From: Heterocephalus glaber
Lineage: Eukaryota > Chordata > Mammalia > Rodentia > Bathyergidae
Assembly (NCBI RefSeq): GCF_000247695.1
Contig: NW_004624779.1
Span: 1,824,868-1,888,867 of the forward strand
Length of the DNA stretch: 64,000 nucleotides
Direction of reading: 5' to 3'
The position numbers were made by a program, and so were the translations under genes. Positions 1 through 13,813 of this stretch are shown here, piece by piece (positions within the stretch are counted from its first letter, which is position 1; every line of letters begins with the position of its first letter). A model generated the notes under the pieces. The model did not search any database and was not told the origin of the DNA. It saw only the letters and a list, made by a program, of their open reading frames with translations.

Positions 1-83
1 GTAGAATCATGGTGGGAAAAGTTGAAAACAGATCTGTGCCGTTCTGCATTCACTGACTATTACAGTGTGATTTTTATCAGTTT

Positions 84-164
84 GGTTTTTTTTGTACCAG
101 GGATCGAGCTTTGGTCCTTGCGCTTGCGCAGCAGGGGATGAAGCCACTGAGCTAAATCCCCGGC
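84..164 (-). repeat. ID-type SINE (tRNA-derived)
   Basis: On the minus strand this matches the other ID copies in the window: a GCCGGGGATTTAGCTCAGTGG-like head, a B-box region and a GGTAC end followed by an A run (read here as T's on the left). An 11-bp direct repeat TTTATCAGTTT at 73-83 and 165-175 flanks it as a target-site duplication, so both ends are fixed. Confidence 0.9.
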
Positions 165-639
165 TTTATCAGTTTTTAAAAATACAAGATTTGCCATTTC
201 ATTTGACTCTCTGATGACTTGGAAAAAGATAAAATATTAAAATGCTTTCTAGATCGCAAAAAGAAAAATTCAGTGCAAACGTCCATATTGTTATGTGTAA
301 GTCTGAGAGCAGTCAAATTTCATTTTCTGAAAGGACAATCTTGGTAATTACTGCCCTCGACCTAATCTCATTTTACTTTGCTGTAGTGGGTTGCATGTCC
401 GCCTTAACTTTAATAAGCTCCCAATCTTCTTCTACACTGGTTAACTTCAATACTGCATCTGTTTTTGGGAGCACTAGAAAGAGGCAAAAGTTAAAAAGAA
501 AAAAATTGGCAGCCTGGTATGAATAAGCTACAGAAGGTGAAGATCTCCTCATACAATAAATACTGTTTCTTCAAGTTAGGAAAGGGCCACATATTTGACA
601 TCAGAGATCTTTCCTTGGGTTTGGAACATTTTCTCTTTA

Positions 640-727
640 TTTTTTATTTTTTGGTACGGGGAATCGAACTCGGGACCTTGTGCTTGCAAGGCAGGTGGCA
701 GAACCACTGAGTTAAGTCCCCGGCCCT
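640..727 (-). repeat. ID-type SINE with 17-bp target duplication
   Basis: Minus-strand ID copy with the A-rich tail on the left. The direct repeat GGAACATTTTCTCTTTA at 623-639 and 728-744 is a perfect 17-bp target duplication, typical of L1-mediated retroposition and a sign of fairly recent insertion. Confidence 0.93.
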
Positions 728-744
728 GGAACATTTTCTCTTTA

Positions 745-1944
745 AGAACCCAATGGGAAAGTATAAGAATACTTTCAGGGAAATAGTGTGGGAGAATGAA
801 ACAAAAATCTCAAGGCTGACATGGCTTTTAAGGGGCAATATGGACATTATTCCCATAGTGAAGAAAACGGTTTTGTCCTCAGCTTACTTATAGCCTCATT
901 TTCTGGGGTTAATTCATTTGTCTTTCTTAAGTAATTATTAGCTAATACCTTAATAAGGGTCATTTTGAGACTGGCTGTGATAATTAAAGAGGAAAGAGAA
1001 GGACTTAAAACATGATCTTTGGTTTCCTCTTCTGTTGTGCCCAGGGTTGGAGTTTCTCCAAAGACTGGGGAGGGTGTTGATTCCTTCCCACCTCTGATTC
1101 TCCATTCTTATCTCGGCTCACTTCAGGCACCCAGCAATGATATGCCACCAATGTGACGTAATATTTCCTAGGCTCTTACACAGCGTATTTTTATCATGCC
1201 AAGAACTTTCTGTTTTCCATGAAAGTAGTTCTTTTATTTTGCATCTTGAATATTCCTTCTTCTAAATTTTTGTTCTCAAATGAAGAACTGCCTTGAACAC
1301 CACAGAAAATCTAAGTAGAGAACAGGACTGGGAGAAGAACAGACAGCAACCATCTGTTGTATCAGTTACCCTTATGCAACCCGAGGAAGCTGTCTTTTTT
1401 CTTTTTTAAAGATTTCAAAATTTCAAAATATAATTGTGTAAAATACTTTTAAAAGCCCAATGTTGAACTAATACTTCCTGTCTTAAAACTGATGAAATAT
1501 GACTATAAAGTAACATGATGACTTGACTTACCTTCTAGGATATAAACTTGGAAATAAATATTATCACAACCAGAATACATAATACTAAACTTTATTCTTA
1601 TTCAAACAGTAGTAACATTTTTAAAACTTTTCAGAAATATACTTTTGTAATTGGCTTCTAAACTAAATTAAAACTAGCAAAATTATTTTCACCATGTAAT
1701 CATATATCCTTGCATTTTCCTCAACTTTTCTGTAGATTTGGAACGATGGATCTCCTGGCTCTTTTTAAAATTCAAATGTGTTATCAAAACAATTTGCCAT
1801 ATTTGTATTTTCCATGTTTTTTTTAACTTCAAAAGATATACATAATTTTAGTTTATACTAACAGTAGTGAAGAAAAGCAGATACAAAGCCTCTGGTAGAA
1901 ATATAAAGAGACATTTATTTTGGTTTATGACACATGGCAGGTTT
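745..1944. other. AT-rich DNA, no gene recognised
   Basis: No open frame with a recognisable product and no repeat I can name with confidence. Reading frames are short and stop-rich. It is plain AT-rich mammalian non-coding sequence between two ID SINEs. Confidence 0.5.
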
Positions 1945-2034
1945 TTTGTTTTGTTTTTTGGTACCGGGGATTGAACTCAGGTACCTGCGCTTGCGCAGCA
2001 GGCAATGAAACCACTGAGCTAAATCCCTGGCCCT
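1945..2034 (-). repeat. ID-type SINE
   Basis: Minus-strand ID copy with the GGTACCGGGGATTGAACTC-like end on the left and CTGAGCTAAATCCCTGGCC on the right. A short repeat GCAGGTTT lies on both sides (about 1937 and 2036) as the probable target duplication. Several substitutions from the other copies suggest moderate age. Confidence 0.9.
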
Positions 2035-3834
2035 AGCAGGTTTGTTTTTAAAAAGTCGCTTTACTAAATGTTACACCCTATACATTTACCTGTTTTTAAA
2101 GTCAGTGTGATTGGTGGGAGCTAGCTTTGGTTGTCAGAACTCCCTGGGTTTTGTTTCTTTGCATCTCTATTGCTGTGAGAGCTTATTGCTCGCATTGAGT
2201 CATCTCCCTATTCTCTTAGAAAAATGCCAATGCCAGGCACTCAACAGAAAAGCAGTCAGCAGTTAAGAAATTCTTTTTTGAAAGAAATAGACTCAGGTTC
2301 CTCTAACATTTATGCAGCTATTTTTTTTTATGTGCAGCTGTTTTGAAAATGAATTTCTATTTAATTTTTTCAGTGGGTGGCATATCACTCACAAGCACAG
2401 TAGTTAGGTATTCAGAATCTATAGTAAGAAGCTTTTGAAAAATTTTAAACAAAATCATAGTAGTTTCTTCTCATAAAATTGATAGGAACATTCAATACGT
2501 AATGAAAGACAGCTGACTGCAAAAATAATACACAGAAGTAAAAAGATTACTATTCAATTCAGCTATCTTCAGCTGTCGTAAGAAGCCATCTTTAAAAGTT
2601 TTAATAAAATTAAGTTGTTCTTTTAATATTTAAATCCTAACAAGATAACCACAGCAGTTGAATTCAGTAGGTCCAAATGCCAGTCCATGGATAAACTGCA
2701 TTAGAATGACCTGAGGAGTTTTAAAATTGTCATTTTGAAATTTTTTATACAGTCACTAAAGCCTTAATTTAAAACCATTGGATCAAAGTTGCAGACACCA
2801 AGGAATCTTTAAAGAGTATGGTATGAGATTATGATATAGTTGAGTTAATGGATCACATCTGAGACCTCAGGGTACGAAAGAGAGTATGGATAGCAATTGC
2901 ATAAGGGAAACTCCATACCCAAATAAACTTTAGAGGTTAAAGATGAATACCATACAATTCCTGCTTTAAAGAATTGGTGTAAGGGAGAGATTTGGGTGAG
3001 AGCTTGTAAAGAACGAGTGCTCACATGAATGGATCCAATTTTCTATCCCTTGAAATGCTGTACCGGTGCTGGCTGGACATATTAAGTCTGAGTTTATTAA
3101 CTAGGTATTTATTTAGCATTCAGAGTAATTTGTGAATTTGTTTTGCGTTTATAAAATTTATACTTGGAAAATGTTAATTTTTAAAACATTTTACTGTTTT
3201 CTGTTTTATTTCTCTAATTTCTTCAGTGTTCACAAATGTCACCTTTCTTTTCCCCCGACAGCTTTCAGTTTTACAGAACTGTTTTACAAGTTTCTATGTA
3301 CAACTTTTTAAGTTTAAAAATAAAACAACGTTTTTTTCAAGTAAAAAAAAAAAAAAGAATATGTGCTCTACAGGTATCAGAGATAAACTCCAGAAATTCT
3401 GGAGAATCCAGAGGGACTTTCAGAAGTGTTAATGTTTGGGCTGAGTATTACAGAATGTTAAATTAAGCAGGTGATGGGAGATACAGGAGAAACACTATAG
3501 GTGCAAAGGCCTAGGTCTGTAAGCCACCATGTTAGTGTCCCTTAAAGAGTTGCCTGCGTCTCTCTCCTTAGAGTTGTATTTCCCTCCAGGGGATCTTTGG
3601 CAGATGTCCTTTGAGAGAGAGCAGAAGGGCAAAGGGCATGACCCTTGCCCTCTAGCCTGGTCCTTGTATTCTCTTTTGCAGCTGTTGGAGATGCTTATCA
3701 GTCTTCAAAGGGTGCCTTCAGGGAATCCCTGCTGGGTGCCTACTGGCACGTAGAAGTTCCTTTCTTTTGAGAGACACTCTCCTGAAGCCAGTCTAAGCAC
3801 TGAGTGTTTAGTCCAGGACGGATGGTATATAAAA
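2035..3834. other. AT-rich non-coding block
   Basis: No recognisable gene. There is a 14-base A run near 3343. Short frames around 3230-3470 and 3529-3753 lack any family resemblance and are treated as chance. Confidence 0.45.
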
Positions 3835-3990
3835 CCCTTTGCATGCACCATTTCATCTGATCTTCGCAACAGCCCTGAGAGACAGGTATTTCTCAACCCT
3901 TTTTGTTCTTGAGGAGACTAAGTCACCTGCTTAACAACATAAACAGCTAATAAGCTGGCCAGCCAGAACTCAAATCTTTTGTCTAGGTTC
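3835..3990 (-). repeat. MIR SINE fragment
   Basis: The order of words resembles the reverse complement of the MIR core: a 'cttcgcaacagccctgagag' stretch, then 'gaggagactaagtcacctgc', then a 'ccagaactcaaatc' end. This is an ancient mammal-wide SINE and is strongly diverged. Confidence 0.6.
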
Positions 3991-4329
3991 AAAATCTTGT
4001 GATATAATGCTCTACATCTATGGAGGGTCCCTGCTTCTGGGTTATAAGGCTAAAAGCACACCTGTACTAGTTATGCCTCCAACTTGAGATTTTAAGTCTC
4101 CTTGGAGTATTTTTATAAAACCCCATGGAGAATCTTAGTAAAAGCACAACAAATATGTGTTGGAAAATAAGCAGCTATCTTTTACATATTAAGAGTCTTT
4201 GAAAATGTATCAAGATTAATCTTCATGAAATGTTTGATTCAGAGCTGTTTTATCTCTCCTAGATCTCAAAATCATACTTGCATACCTTCAGTTAATAAAG
4301 AGCATTGTGTTAAAAATAAGGCTTTACCA

Positions 4330-4420
4330 GAGCCGGGGTTTTAGCTCAGTGGTTCCAGCGCCTGCCTCGCAAGTGCAAGGTCCCAAGTTCGATCCCCGGT
4401 ACCAAAAATAAAAATAAAAT
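4330..4420 (+). repeat. ID-type SINE with 18-bp target duplication
   Basis: Plus-strand copy. It has an A box (TTAGCTCAGTGG) and a perfect B box (GTTCGATCC), and ends GGTACC followed by an A-rich, T-interrupted tail. The repeat AAAAATAAGGCTTTACCA lies on both sides (ending at 4329 and 4438). Both internal pol III promoter boxes look intact, so this copy could in principle be transcribed. Confidence 0.93.
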
Positions 4421-4438
4421 AAAAATAAGGCTTTACCA

Positions 4439-7282
4439 AAGCAAAAAGCAACATAGTAACCTGCATTAAAATAAGCTTCTGTCTTAAGGGCACAAACATT
4501 GACACGAAAGGGAAAATATAAGACAGTGGGCACCAGAAGGCATGTGAGTAGAAGGGACTAAGGCACAGGCTTACAGAACTTTCCCTTATATAATTATGTC
4601 TAGGGGTTCTCTAGTCTACATCTGCTATTTTTGCACTGTAAGAGTTCCTTGGCCTCTGCAGGTTGACCAGATTCTTTCACTTAGTCTTCTGCTATCAACC
4701 ATTGTTTTTCCTCAGCAGATTAATAGATTCTTAAAAAAGGCATAGAACGAAGTGTGTTTAACTTCAGAGATCCAATTCTTTGAATAGTGATTTTTTAAAT
4801 CTGTGTGCAGCTAAGTCCATCCTTTAAGCAAACACATGGAAGTCCAATTAGTAAAGCAGAAACAGAGTCTGTTAGGGAAGTGGGGACAGGAGAGCAAATC
4901 TCCATTTCCTCCCCTCCTTTGGGGCCACTTCAGACTTGCCTGATGACAAGGGAATCTACCTCTGGGGTTTAAAGCAAGTTGAATCCTTTGGTTTCTTTTT
5001 TCTCTATAATGCAAGAAAACAATGAAACCCAGAGAATATTCTGCATGAGTTTTACCTGACTTCACTGAAAAGCAGAGCTTGAAGGCAGCGAGAGATCAAG
5101 GTGCACCTAAACAGAGTCCCAGAAAAATGGGAAGCAGGAAAACCAACATGAGTCCAGTGGCATCTCTCTCTATTTTTCTTTGAAAATTTTCACTGTGAAC
5201 ATAATTTAATGAAAGAATAAATGTTCTGTCATTTTCAGAATTTAAAGAATGGGATGAATAACTTTTGAAAAATGCTGAAAATTGCATTGTATCTCTCTGG
5301 TTTGTGGCTTAGCTCAGCCATCCATCACAATGTTAGGAGATAAGAAGAGACCCTTGTTCATCAATCTATTCTCCTGCACTTGTCAGTGCTAGTGTCCGCA
5401 GATAAACATAATTTCCTTCTGCTATTTATTTTTGTGAAAAAGGTTGAATAAATTTAAATATAAAAATTTTATTTTAGGCATGTTGTCCTGTAGAACTGAG
5501 TGGTTTCGAGCTTGTTCTTACATTTAAACTTTGGCCAAATGGAAAAAATAAATTATATATTTTTATATGATATAATAACCTTTAGGTCTGCTTGCTTTCT
5601 ACTGGGCTAGAGGACATTGGATTCTTTTGTACATTTGCAGATCATAGGATGAGATATTTATGAAACCTTTGTGAAAATTATGTAATTTTCAAAATGTTCT
5701 TTCTATTAAGACTATGAATTTTTTCAGTGAGTAATTTTTTTATGCAATATTTTTTCTATGGGTAATATCTAGAAATATTAAAAGGAATTTTAATCAAACT
5801 TTGAATCAGCTATATTTTTTCTATTTGTCACCTGCAAATAATTTTTAGTTTTACATTCATCTATTGTATCTCTTGTTATATCCAATCTCATTTTTCATCT
5901 AATTTATAGCATTTCTCCAATACTGAAATTTAAGGCATCCAAATTTTCCAAAATTTGGGTCCAATGAAATAGCTCTTAAAATAGCCATTGGTAAATACCA
6001 TACATTTCTGAATCTTGTGGAAATTTAGTGGCTGCTCATCTCATTCTTCATCCATAATAGTTTATTTGAAATCAAAAGCTCTCCAAATTTATTCTATTCC
6101 ATACTGATTTGAAAGGCCTTTGCATAAACAAGAAGGTTTAGAAGTTCAGGCATACAATCCAAAATGTCTAGTTTTTGAGCTTTTTCGTTCTTTAGAGCAG
6201 CTTGTTTAGGGTGTTGTACACTAAAGAGAACAATGTAGATGTGGGAGCAAATAATTCCTGTGGCCCACACCACTTCTTTGAGGTGAATACTCACATAGAG
6301 AACATAAAAAAATTTCGTGGACTATGAAGAAAAGAGCTTCCATATTTTTATATATATGAGTCAAATTTAGTTTGCTCATGAGTTTTTATTGTCCAGTGTA
6401 GTCCTTTGACATTAGGTGGCCTGTGTGATTTTGTTAACATTCTGCTTTTTGGTTCTTACAATGTAGATGGTAATTCCTAAGATGGCTACATAAAAAGGGT
6501 GTTGTAGAAATAAATTTTAGAGTGGGTGTGAAAGTGAGAAAAATAATGCAAATTATATTTTTCCCATGAGAATGAATCAAATAAAGTTGATATTCCCTTC
6601 CACATTCAGACACGTTACATCACCAAGCACATTCTGAAATGCTCAGACAATGTGTAATTCCAATTTTTTTGAGACTTTCAAAGTTTTGGTTTCACAGCAG
6701 AAAGCTAAAGAGAGAAGCTGATGCAATACCATTGAAGAAAAGAGGAGACCAAACTTGAACTCAGCGGCTCTATTTTCAGTTGAGGAAGTCTTATTGCCAA
6801 ACCATGGTTATGTTCCCCTGCAGGACACACTAAGGAAACTTTATTTCTTTTGCAACCCCTTGTTCTTAGGGCAGAACATGTACAGATGGTCACATGTGAC
6901 CCTTCATGATGCTTCTGTTTCACAAGCAATCAAAAGGATATGAGATCCTGTAGCCAGACTCCACCCGCTCCCTCAACCTTACCAGCTGTACACCCTCCTT
7001 TCTGGATCCTTCCCGCCTCCTGACCAGAGCACTGCAGTGAGCCATGCTTTAGGTCCAGCAGAGAGCCTTCTAGAGGGGTCACTATAGAGCACTGCTTTGT
7101 CTGTCTCCTCAGCAGCTGTCTGCTCGGAGCTCTGTCATTGCAAGTCAAGCTTCAGGACATTCTGTTGCATGGAAGGAGGGTGGAGCAGCCGAGGGTGGTG
7201 CAAGCCCTTGGACACCACTTTGAACTCTACTCCTACTGCTTCATCTTCCCCTGGACCTGGACACGGAGCCTCTGAGCCAAGG
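4439..7282. other. AT-rich non-coding block
   Basis: Long AT-rich stretch without a recognisable gene or confident repeat. GC content rises from about 6,900, where the sequence becomes C/T-rich ahead of the B1 fragment and SMARCD1 retrocopy. The open frames here are short and unrelated to anything I know. Confidence 0.45.
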
Positions 7283-9320
<2,038 letters not shown>

Positions 9321-9404
9321 GGTCAGTTCCCTGCCTCCTGTGGGAGAGCTCCTCCTGAGCTCTTTCTCCTTTGGCACAGTCAGCCCGGCTTGCAGTGCAT
9401 TTTA

Positions 9405-9520
9405 TTTGACAGATTTTTATTGAGCACCTGTGGTGTGCTGGCCATGGTACGTGACCCTGGGGATCCAGCTTTCTTCTCTGTGGACACAAGGTCTCACCTT
9501 AGAGGGTGGTGACTATAAGC
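9405..9520 (-). repeat. L2-like LINE fragment
   Basis: The words 'ttattgagcacctgtggtgt' and 'ccctggggatccagc' follow the order seen in L2 3' ends. It is old and diverged. Strand is assigned from memory of the family and is uncertain. Confidence 0.4.
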
Positions 9521-9974
9521 CAGGTGCTGCTTGGCATGTTGGGCTGTACCACTGGGTCTTTGGGCCCTGCAACTCCCCTGTCCATCAGGTACTGCCAGGT
9601 CAGTGGCGCTGCAGTTTTCTCCCTTGTCCCTCCAAACTTCCCAGGCCACTTTCTCCATGGAGTGAACGGACTTCAGGTCACTTAGGGTTGATGGGCCCAG
9701 GTCTCCCTTATGTGTTCCTTGTCTCCTTGAGGCACCTGGTCATGTGTGGCCAAGGCCAAGGCTTGCTTAACAGCTGGCACCTAGGTTTTCTGAGTCTGGT
9801 ACCCCGTTTCCTCGAAAACTAGACCTAACTGGCAATAAACCAGCTAATTAATAGCTGGTTGTTACCATGGTGATGGCCAGTGTCATGCAGAAGATCATAC
9901 TTAACTCTTGCTCAGGGGCTACTCTGTAATGGCAGGTAAGGCAAGGATACACTGATTGGGGCTGGAATTTTTTT

Positions 9975-10062
9975 ATATATATTTTTTTGGTACCAGGGAT
10001 TGAACTCGGGACCTTGCGCTTGCAAGGCAGGCACTGGAACCACTGAGCTAAATCTCTGGCCC
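9975..10062 (-). repeat. ID-type SINE
   Basis: Minus-strand ID copy with its tail (T-rich, TA-interrupted) on the left and CTGAGCTAAATCTCTGGCC on the right. A near repeat of GGGCTGGaATTTTTT flanks it. Confidence 0.9.
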
Positions 10063-10330
10063 TGGGCTGGCATTTTTTATCTTGTTAGGTCTTATTTCCC
10101 AGGAAACCCGGTACTCTGGGGTTCCCTCAAGGCCCTGAAAAGGGTGTCAGTTGTCAGGGCCAGTGTGTTATACTCTTACACAGTAGCCAGCCCCTTATCC
10201 TTAGTTTGGAGGAACGCTGAGCCGTGACTATTCACATTAACAAAAATGGAATTCTACAGTTCTCCCTGCTCCCCTTCTAGTGGTCTTCTTCTTTCCTCCT
10301 CTGTGCCATTGTCCAAAAAGAAGAGGGTAG

Positions 10331-10634
10331 ATGGGCATGGGGGCACATGCCTGTAATCCCAGAACTCAGGAGGCTGAGGCAGGAGGATTCCCATAAATTT
10401 GGGGCCAGCTTGGGCTACATAGTTCTTTTTTGAGATGGTCTCAGTATTAGTTCAGGCTGACCTTGAACTCACTAGCCAAGGCTGGCCGTGAAATTGCCAC
10501 AGTCATCCTCTTTCAGCCTCCCAAGTGCTGAGATTACAGGTGTGTGCCACCATGCCTGACTAGCAGGCTAGCTACATAGTTCAAGGCCAGCCTGAACTAC
10601 ATAGCAAGATCTGGTCTCCAAAAAAATAAAAAAG
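10331..10634 (+). repeat. B1-type SINE, split by a second B1
   Basis: The plus-strand copy begins 'atgggcatgggggcacatgc' with 'ctgtaatcccagaactcagg' and 'aggctgaggcaggagg'. It breaks at 10425 and resumes at 10583 with 'aaggccagcctgaactacat' and an A-rich tail at 10620-10634. The two parts join into one B1-like unit once the inner element is removed. Confidence 0.8.
10426..10570 (-). repeat. B1-type SINE inserted into another B1
   Basis: Minus-strand B1 with T run at 10426-10431, 'gagatggtctcagtattag' and 'ctgagattacaggtgtgtgc'. The 12-bp repeat GCTACATAGTTC at 10414-10425 and 10571-10582 is the target duplication within the host B1. Confidence 0.82.
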
Positions 10635-10889
10635 GTATAGAGGTAGGGTGAGGGCAGCTGGGTTCCAAAACTGTAATTTAAAATGATCCTTCCATGGAAG
10701 GAAAACACTTCAGCATTGCAAAAAAAAAAAAGGATATGAGTTTTTCTACAAGAATTTCCGTTTGAGGCTAAACTTCATCCCTGAAGTGTCATATGTGGTT
10801 TCTCTAAAAATATTTACATCAATCACTTCTGATTCCTTAATGTGAGGTTTTGTGGGACAATAACTGCCATTGCATGCTGCGTTATTTCA

Positions 10890-11350
10890 ATCACCAACTT
10901 TATATTTTAGTATTTTAGAGCAGTTTTAGAATCACAGCAAAATTGAACAGAAAGTCTGAAGTGTTCCCATACATTCATTACTCCTTGGCTTTACCCATAT
11001 GCAGCCAATGGCACTATCAACAGTCCTCACCAGAGTGATATGTTTGTTACAGTTGATGAACCTACATGTTACAATTGAAGAGTTCACGTAAGCATTTCTT
11101 TATCACCCAAATGCTACGGTCTACAATAGGGCTCCCTTGGTGTTGTTGCATTCTAGGGGTTTTGACAAATGCGTAATGGCCCGGGTTCACCATTAAAGCG
11201 TCATTTCATCCTAAAACTCCTCTGGAGTCCACCTGTTCAATCCTCTCCATTCCCAGTCCCTGGCAACTAATCTTTTTACTGTCTTCATAGTTTTGCATTT
11301 TCCACAATATCATTTAGCTGGAATGATAGAGCAGGTATCCTTTTCAGAAC
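10890..11350 (-). repeat. L1 3' end, old mammalian type
   Basis: Words in the order of an antisense old L1 3' UTR: 'ttttagagcagttttagaat', 'cacagcaaaattgaacagaa', 'agttgatgaacctacatgtt', 'cccttggtgttgttgcattc', 'ctttttactgtcttcatag'. No coding capacity is left. Confidence 0.7.
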
Positions 11351-11387
11351 AAGCATACTTTTAAATTTTACTGATTTATCTTTCAAA

Positions 11388-11470
11388 GGAGGGAAAAAGG
11401 CTAGGAATCAAACCCAGGCCCTTGCACACGTCAGACAAGTACTGTATCACCGAGCTATAATCCCAGCCCC
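11388..11470 (-). repeat. Older ID/B4-type SINE half
   Basis: The reverse complement reads a tRNA-like head with 'attatagctcggtgatacag', 'gtgcaagggcctgggtttga' and 'ttcctagc'. It differs clearly from the young ID copies and resembles the tRNA half of a B4-like composite. Confidence 0.6.
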
Positions 11471-11479
11471 AATCATACT

Positions 11480-11562
11480 TTTTTTTTTGGTACTGGGGAT
11501 CGAACTTGGGTCCTTGCACTTGCAAAGCCAGCAGTGAAACCACTGAGCTAAATTCTTGGCCC
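11480..11562 (-). repeat. ID-type SINE
   Basis: Minus-strand ID copy with a T10 tail on the left, 'ggtactggggatcgaacttg' and 'actgagctaaattcttggcc'. It lies directly after the older tRNA-like SINE. Confidence 0.9.
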
Positions 11563-13813
11563 CCCCAACCATTCTTTTTAAAAACAAAATACTGAGATCA
11601 AAATCATAGGATTCATTTCTAAATTCATGGATTTTAAAGCTTAAAAATCAGTAATAATCATAAAAAACAGGAACATACATTTTCCGAGAGCTGCAAGGAT
11701 TGTGTTCTTTGTGCAGTGGTTGCATCCAACTTCAGGGGCCATTTTCAGGTCCTAGAAGAGGCCAACCATCTAGATTCTATGCATAGAGTTCCTCTGCCTC
11801 CTATTTTTGTACTCTTGGATAAGATACTCACTGTGAAAAGAGTCAAGTTAAGCTAAAATATTTCTTAAAAGTAAGATTTACTTTTAAGATTCAGTATTTC
11901 CATTACATCTACTTTTCTGTCAAGAAAGGAAATTTTGAATCCTACCAGGGGCGTAACTTCACATATTTCCTGCCTGACTAGAATTTAGAAGATTTGAAGT
12001 TTTCAAAATCCATTGCTCCTGGCTGCTGAATTTTTAATTACTTATTTTAGGTAAGCCTTCATGTTCTTCCAAGCTACATCTTGAGTAGTTCCTGCTTATG
12101 ATTCCACTAGCTCCTGTGAAATAAGGTGACAGAAAGTTCTCTCCTTTCATTTTGACAGAAGTAACTATTGTGGACCTTGTCAGACTGTGGTGATTTCTCC
12201 ATGACTACATCAGAGGCGTTAAAATCTCAACAGGTGAAGTTCTAAAATCTCATAGTAGGAAATACATTTTGCTTGGAGCTGCCAACTAAATTTCCATGTC
12301 ACAATTTGTAAACATCATTATAGTAAAAACTGCTTGAGAAGTCATAGAGAACTGTGGAAAGATCATCAGTTACATGTGTGAGGTTTGCTAGCTGTTGATT
12401 CCCAAGTATTAAGTATGGGAGCCTAAGGCATGACCGAGGAAATATTTAGAGGGGAGGGGTACCTAAGGAACAAGAACATTAATTTTAATATCATCATTTG
12501 GAGTCTCATTCAGTTCCTTTGCAATAATAGAAGTGCCTTAAGCTTTGTTCCAAGTAGGCATAATGCTAATATTTTCAAATTTTTATAAAAAATTTGGTAG
12601 TTAGTTCTTTTTCTTTTTTTTTTTAATCAGTAGAATATCATTTGCTTTTGGGAATGATTTTCAGTGCTGTTTGAAATGAGGAAGTCACAAAACCAAGGGA
12701 CATTGTTATGAGCAGAGGAAGTGGCTTCGGAAACTTGTCAGTCACAGTCGTGACACAGGAACCGCTTTGGTCACCACTTCCCTTGCTTACCAGCCCTTAT
12801 TCAGAGAACAGGTGGTGGCAAGCGGGCTAACTACCACACAGGAGTAAGCAGCAAACTGCCTGGGGCGGATGAGGGAAATGGATCGGAGACATGTGTGCCA
12901 GGCAGTGTGTTTTAATTTCGAAATTCAGTTTAAAAATTATTTACAAGTTAGTAATCAGTTGCTCCTAAGATGCAAATGCATTTCAGTGGAAAAGTATACT
13001 TTATAAAGCTTACATAAAAATGTTCAACTATATTATCGTGGAAAACTGCTATATAACTTAGAATAAATCGTGTCATATAATTGATTGAAAATTACAGAAG
13101 GAATACACAGAACATTAAACAAACAGAAAAGATATATCTGGAGGAAAACTGACGTTAGAATATGGTCCTAAGGTTAGGCAAATGCAGGTGTTGTCTAACA
13201 AAGCTTATTTTTAAATGAACTTCTAACAGCGGGTGTTTTCAAAAAAACCTTAAAATATGGGATAAGGTTCATTACTCAACTGCAAATCCTGGCACATATC
13301 CAGTCCCTTTTAAGCTGGAGAGAGCAGACAGAAATGCTGTCTTCACAGCCGGATCCAGATCTCCTTTAGGGCAGCACTGTTTCGTTTACGTAACATTCAG
13401 TGGGGCAGATGAAGCCCTGAGGGCTTGGGTATTGGCAGAAACGAGAGTAAAGAAAGAATTGTTGCGGCTCCCTGAGCCAGGTGGGGAAGAGAGGCCAGGA
13501 GAAGAAAAGGTGGTGGTGGTAGAGGTGAGGTGGGGAGTCAGAGAAGCTAGAGGTCAGGATGCCCCAAGGGATCAATGTGCCCCTGAGACTCCTTTGGAGG
13601 AAGTGACTGAAAACTGCTTCCTGAGACCTCCGGAATCGCCAGTAAAGTCGTGCTACAATAGGCTTGATTCTGTTGTTACTTTTAAAAGTGGGAGTAGAAG
13701 CGAGACCTCTGCTTCACATTTTGGGAGACGACTAGAATGAATAAATGAGAAAGCATAAGACACAGAGCAGAGGCTAAATTTAAGCTTGAGGCACAAAGTC
13801 GCACGGCAGAAAC
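11563..13813. other. Non-coding block upstream of the provirus
   Basis: AT-rich up to about 13,300, then more GC-balanced. I recognise no gene. An open frame at 13432-13740 begins with TTG and has no internal methionine, so it is not called. The sequence from about 13,370 to the LTR start at 13,814 is candidate upstream flank of the proviral promoter. Confidence 0.4.

Noticed and set aside
13432..13740. 102-aa Glu/Arg-rich open frame just upstream of the provirus
   Set aside because: It starts with TTG, has no internal methionine and resembles nothing I know. It is kept only as upstream flank.
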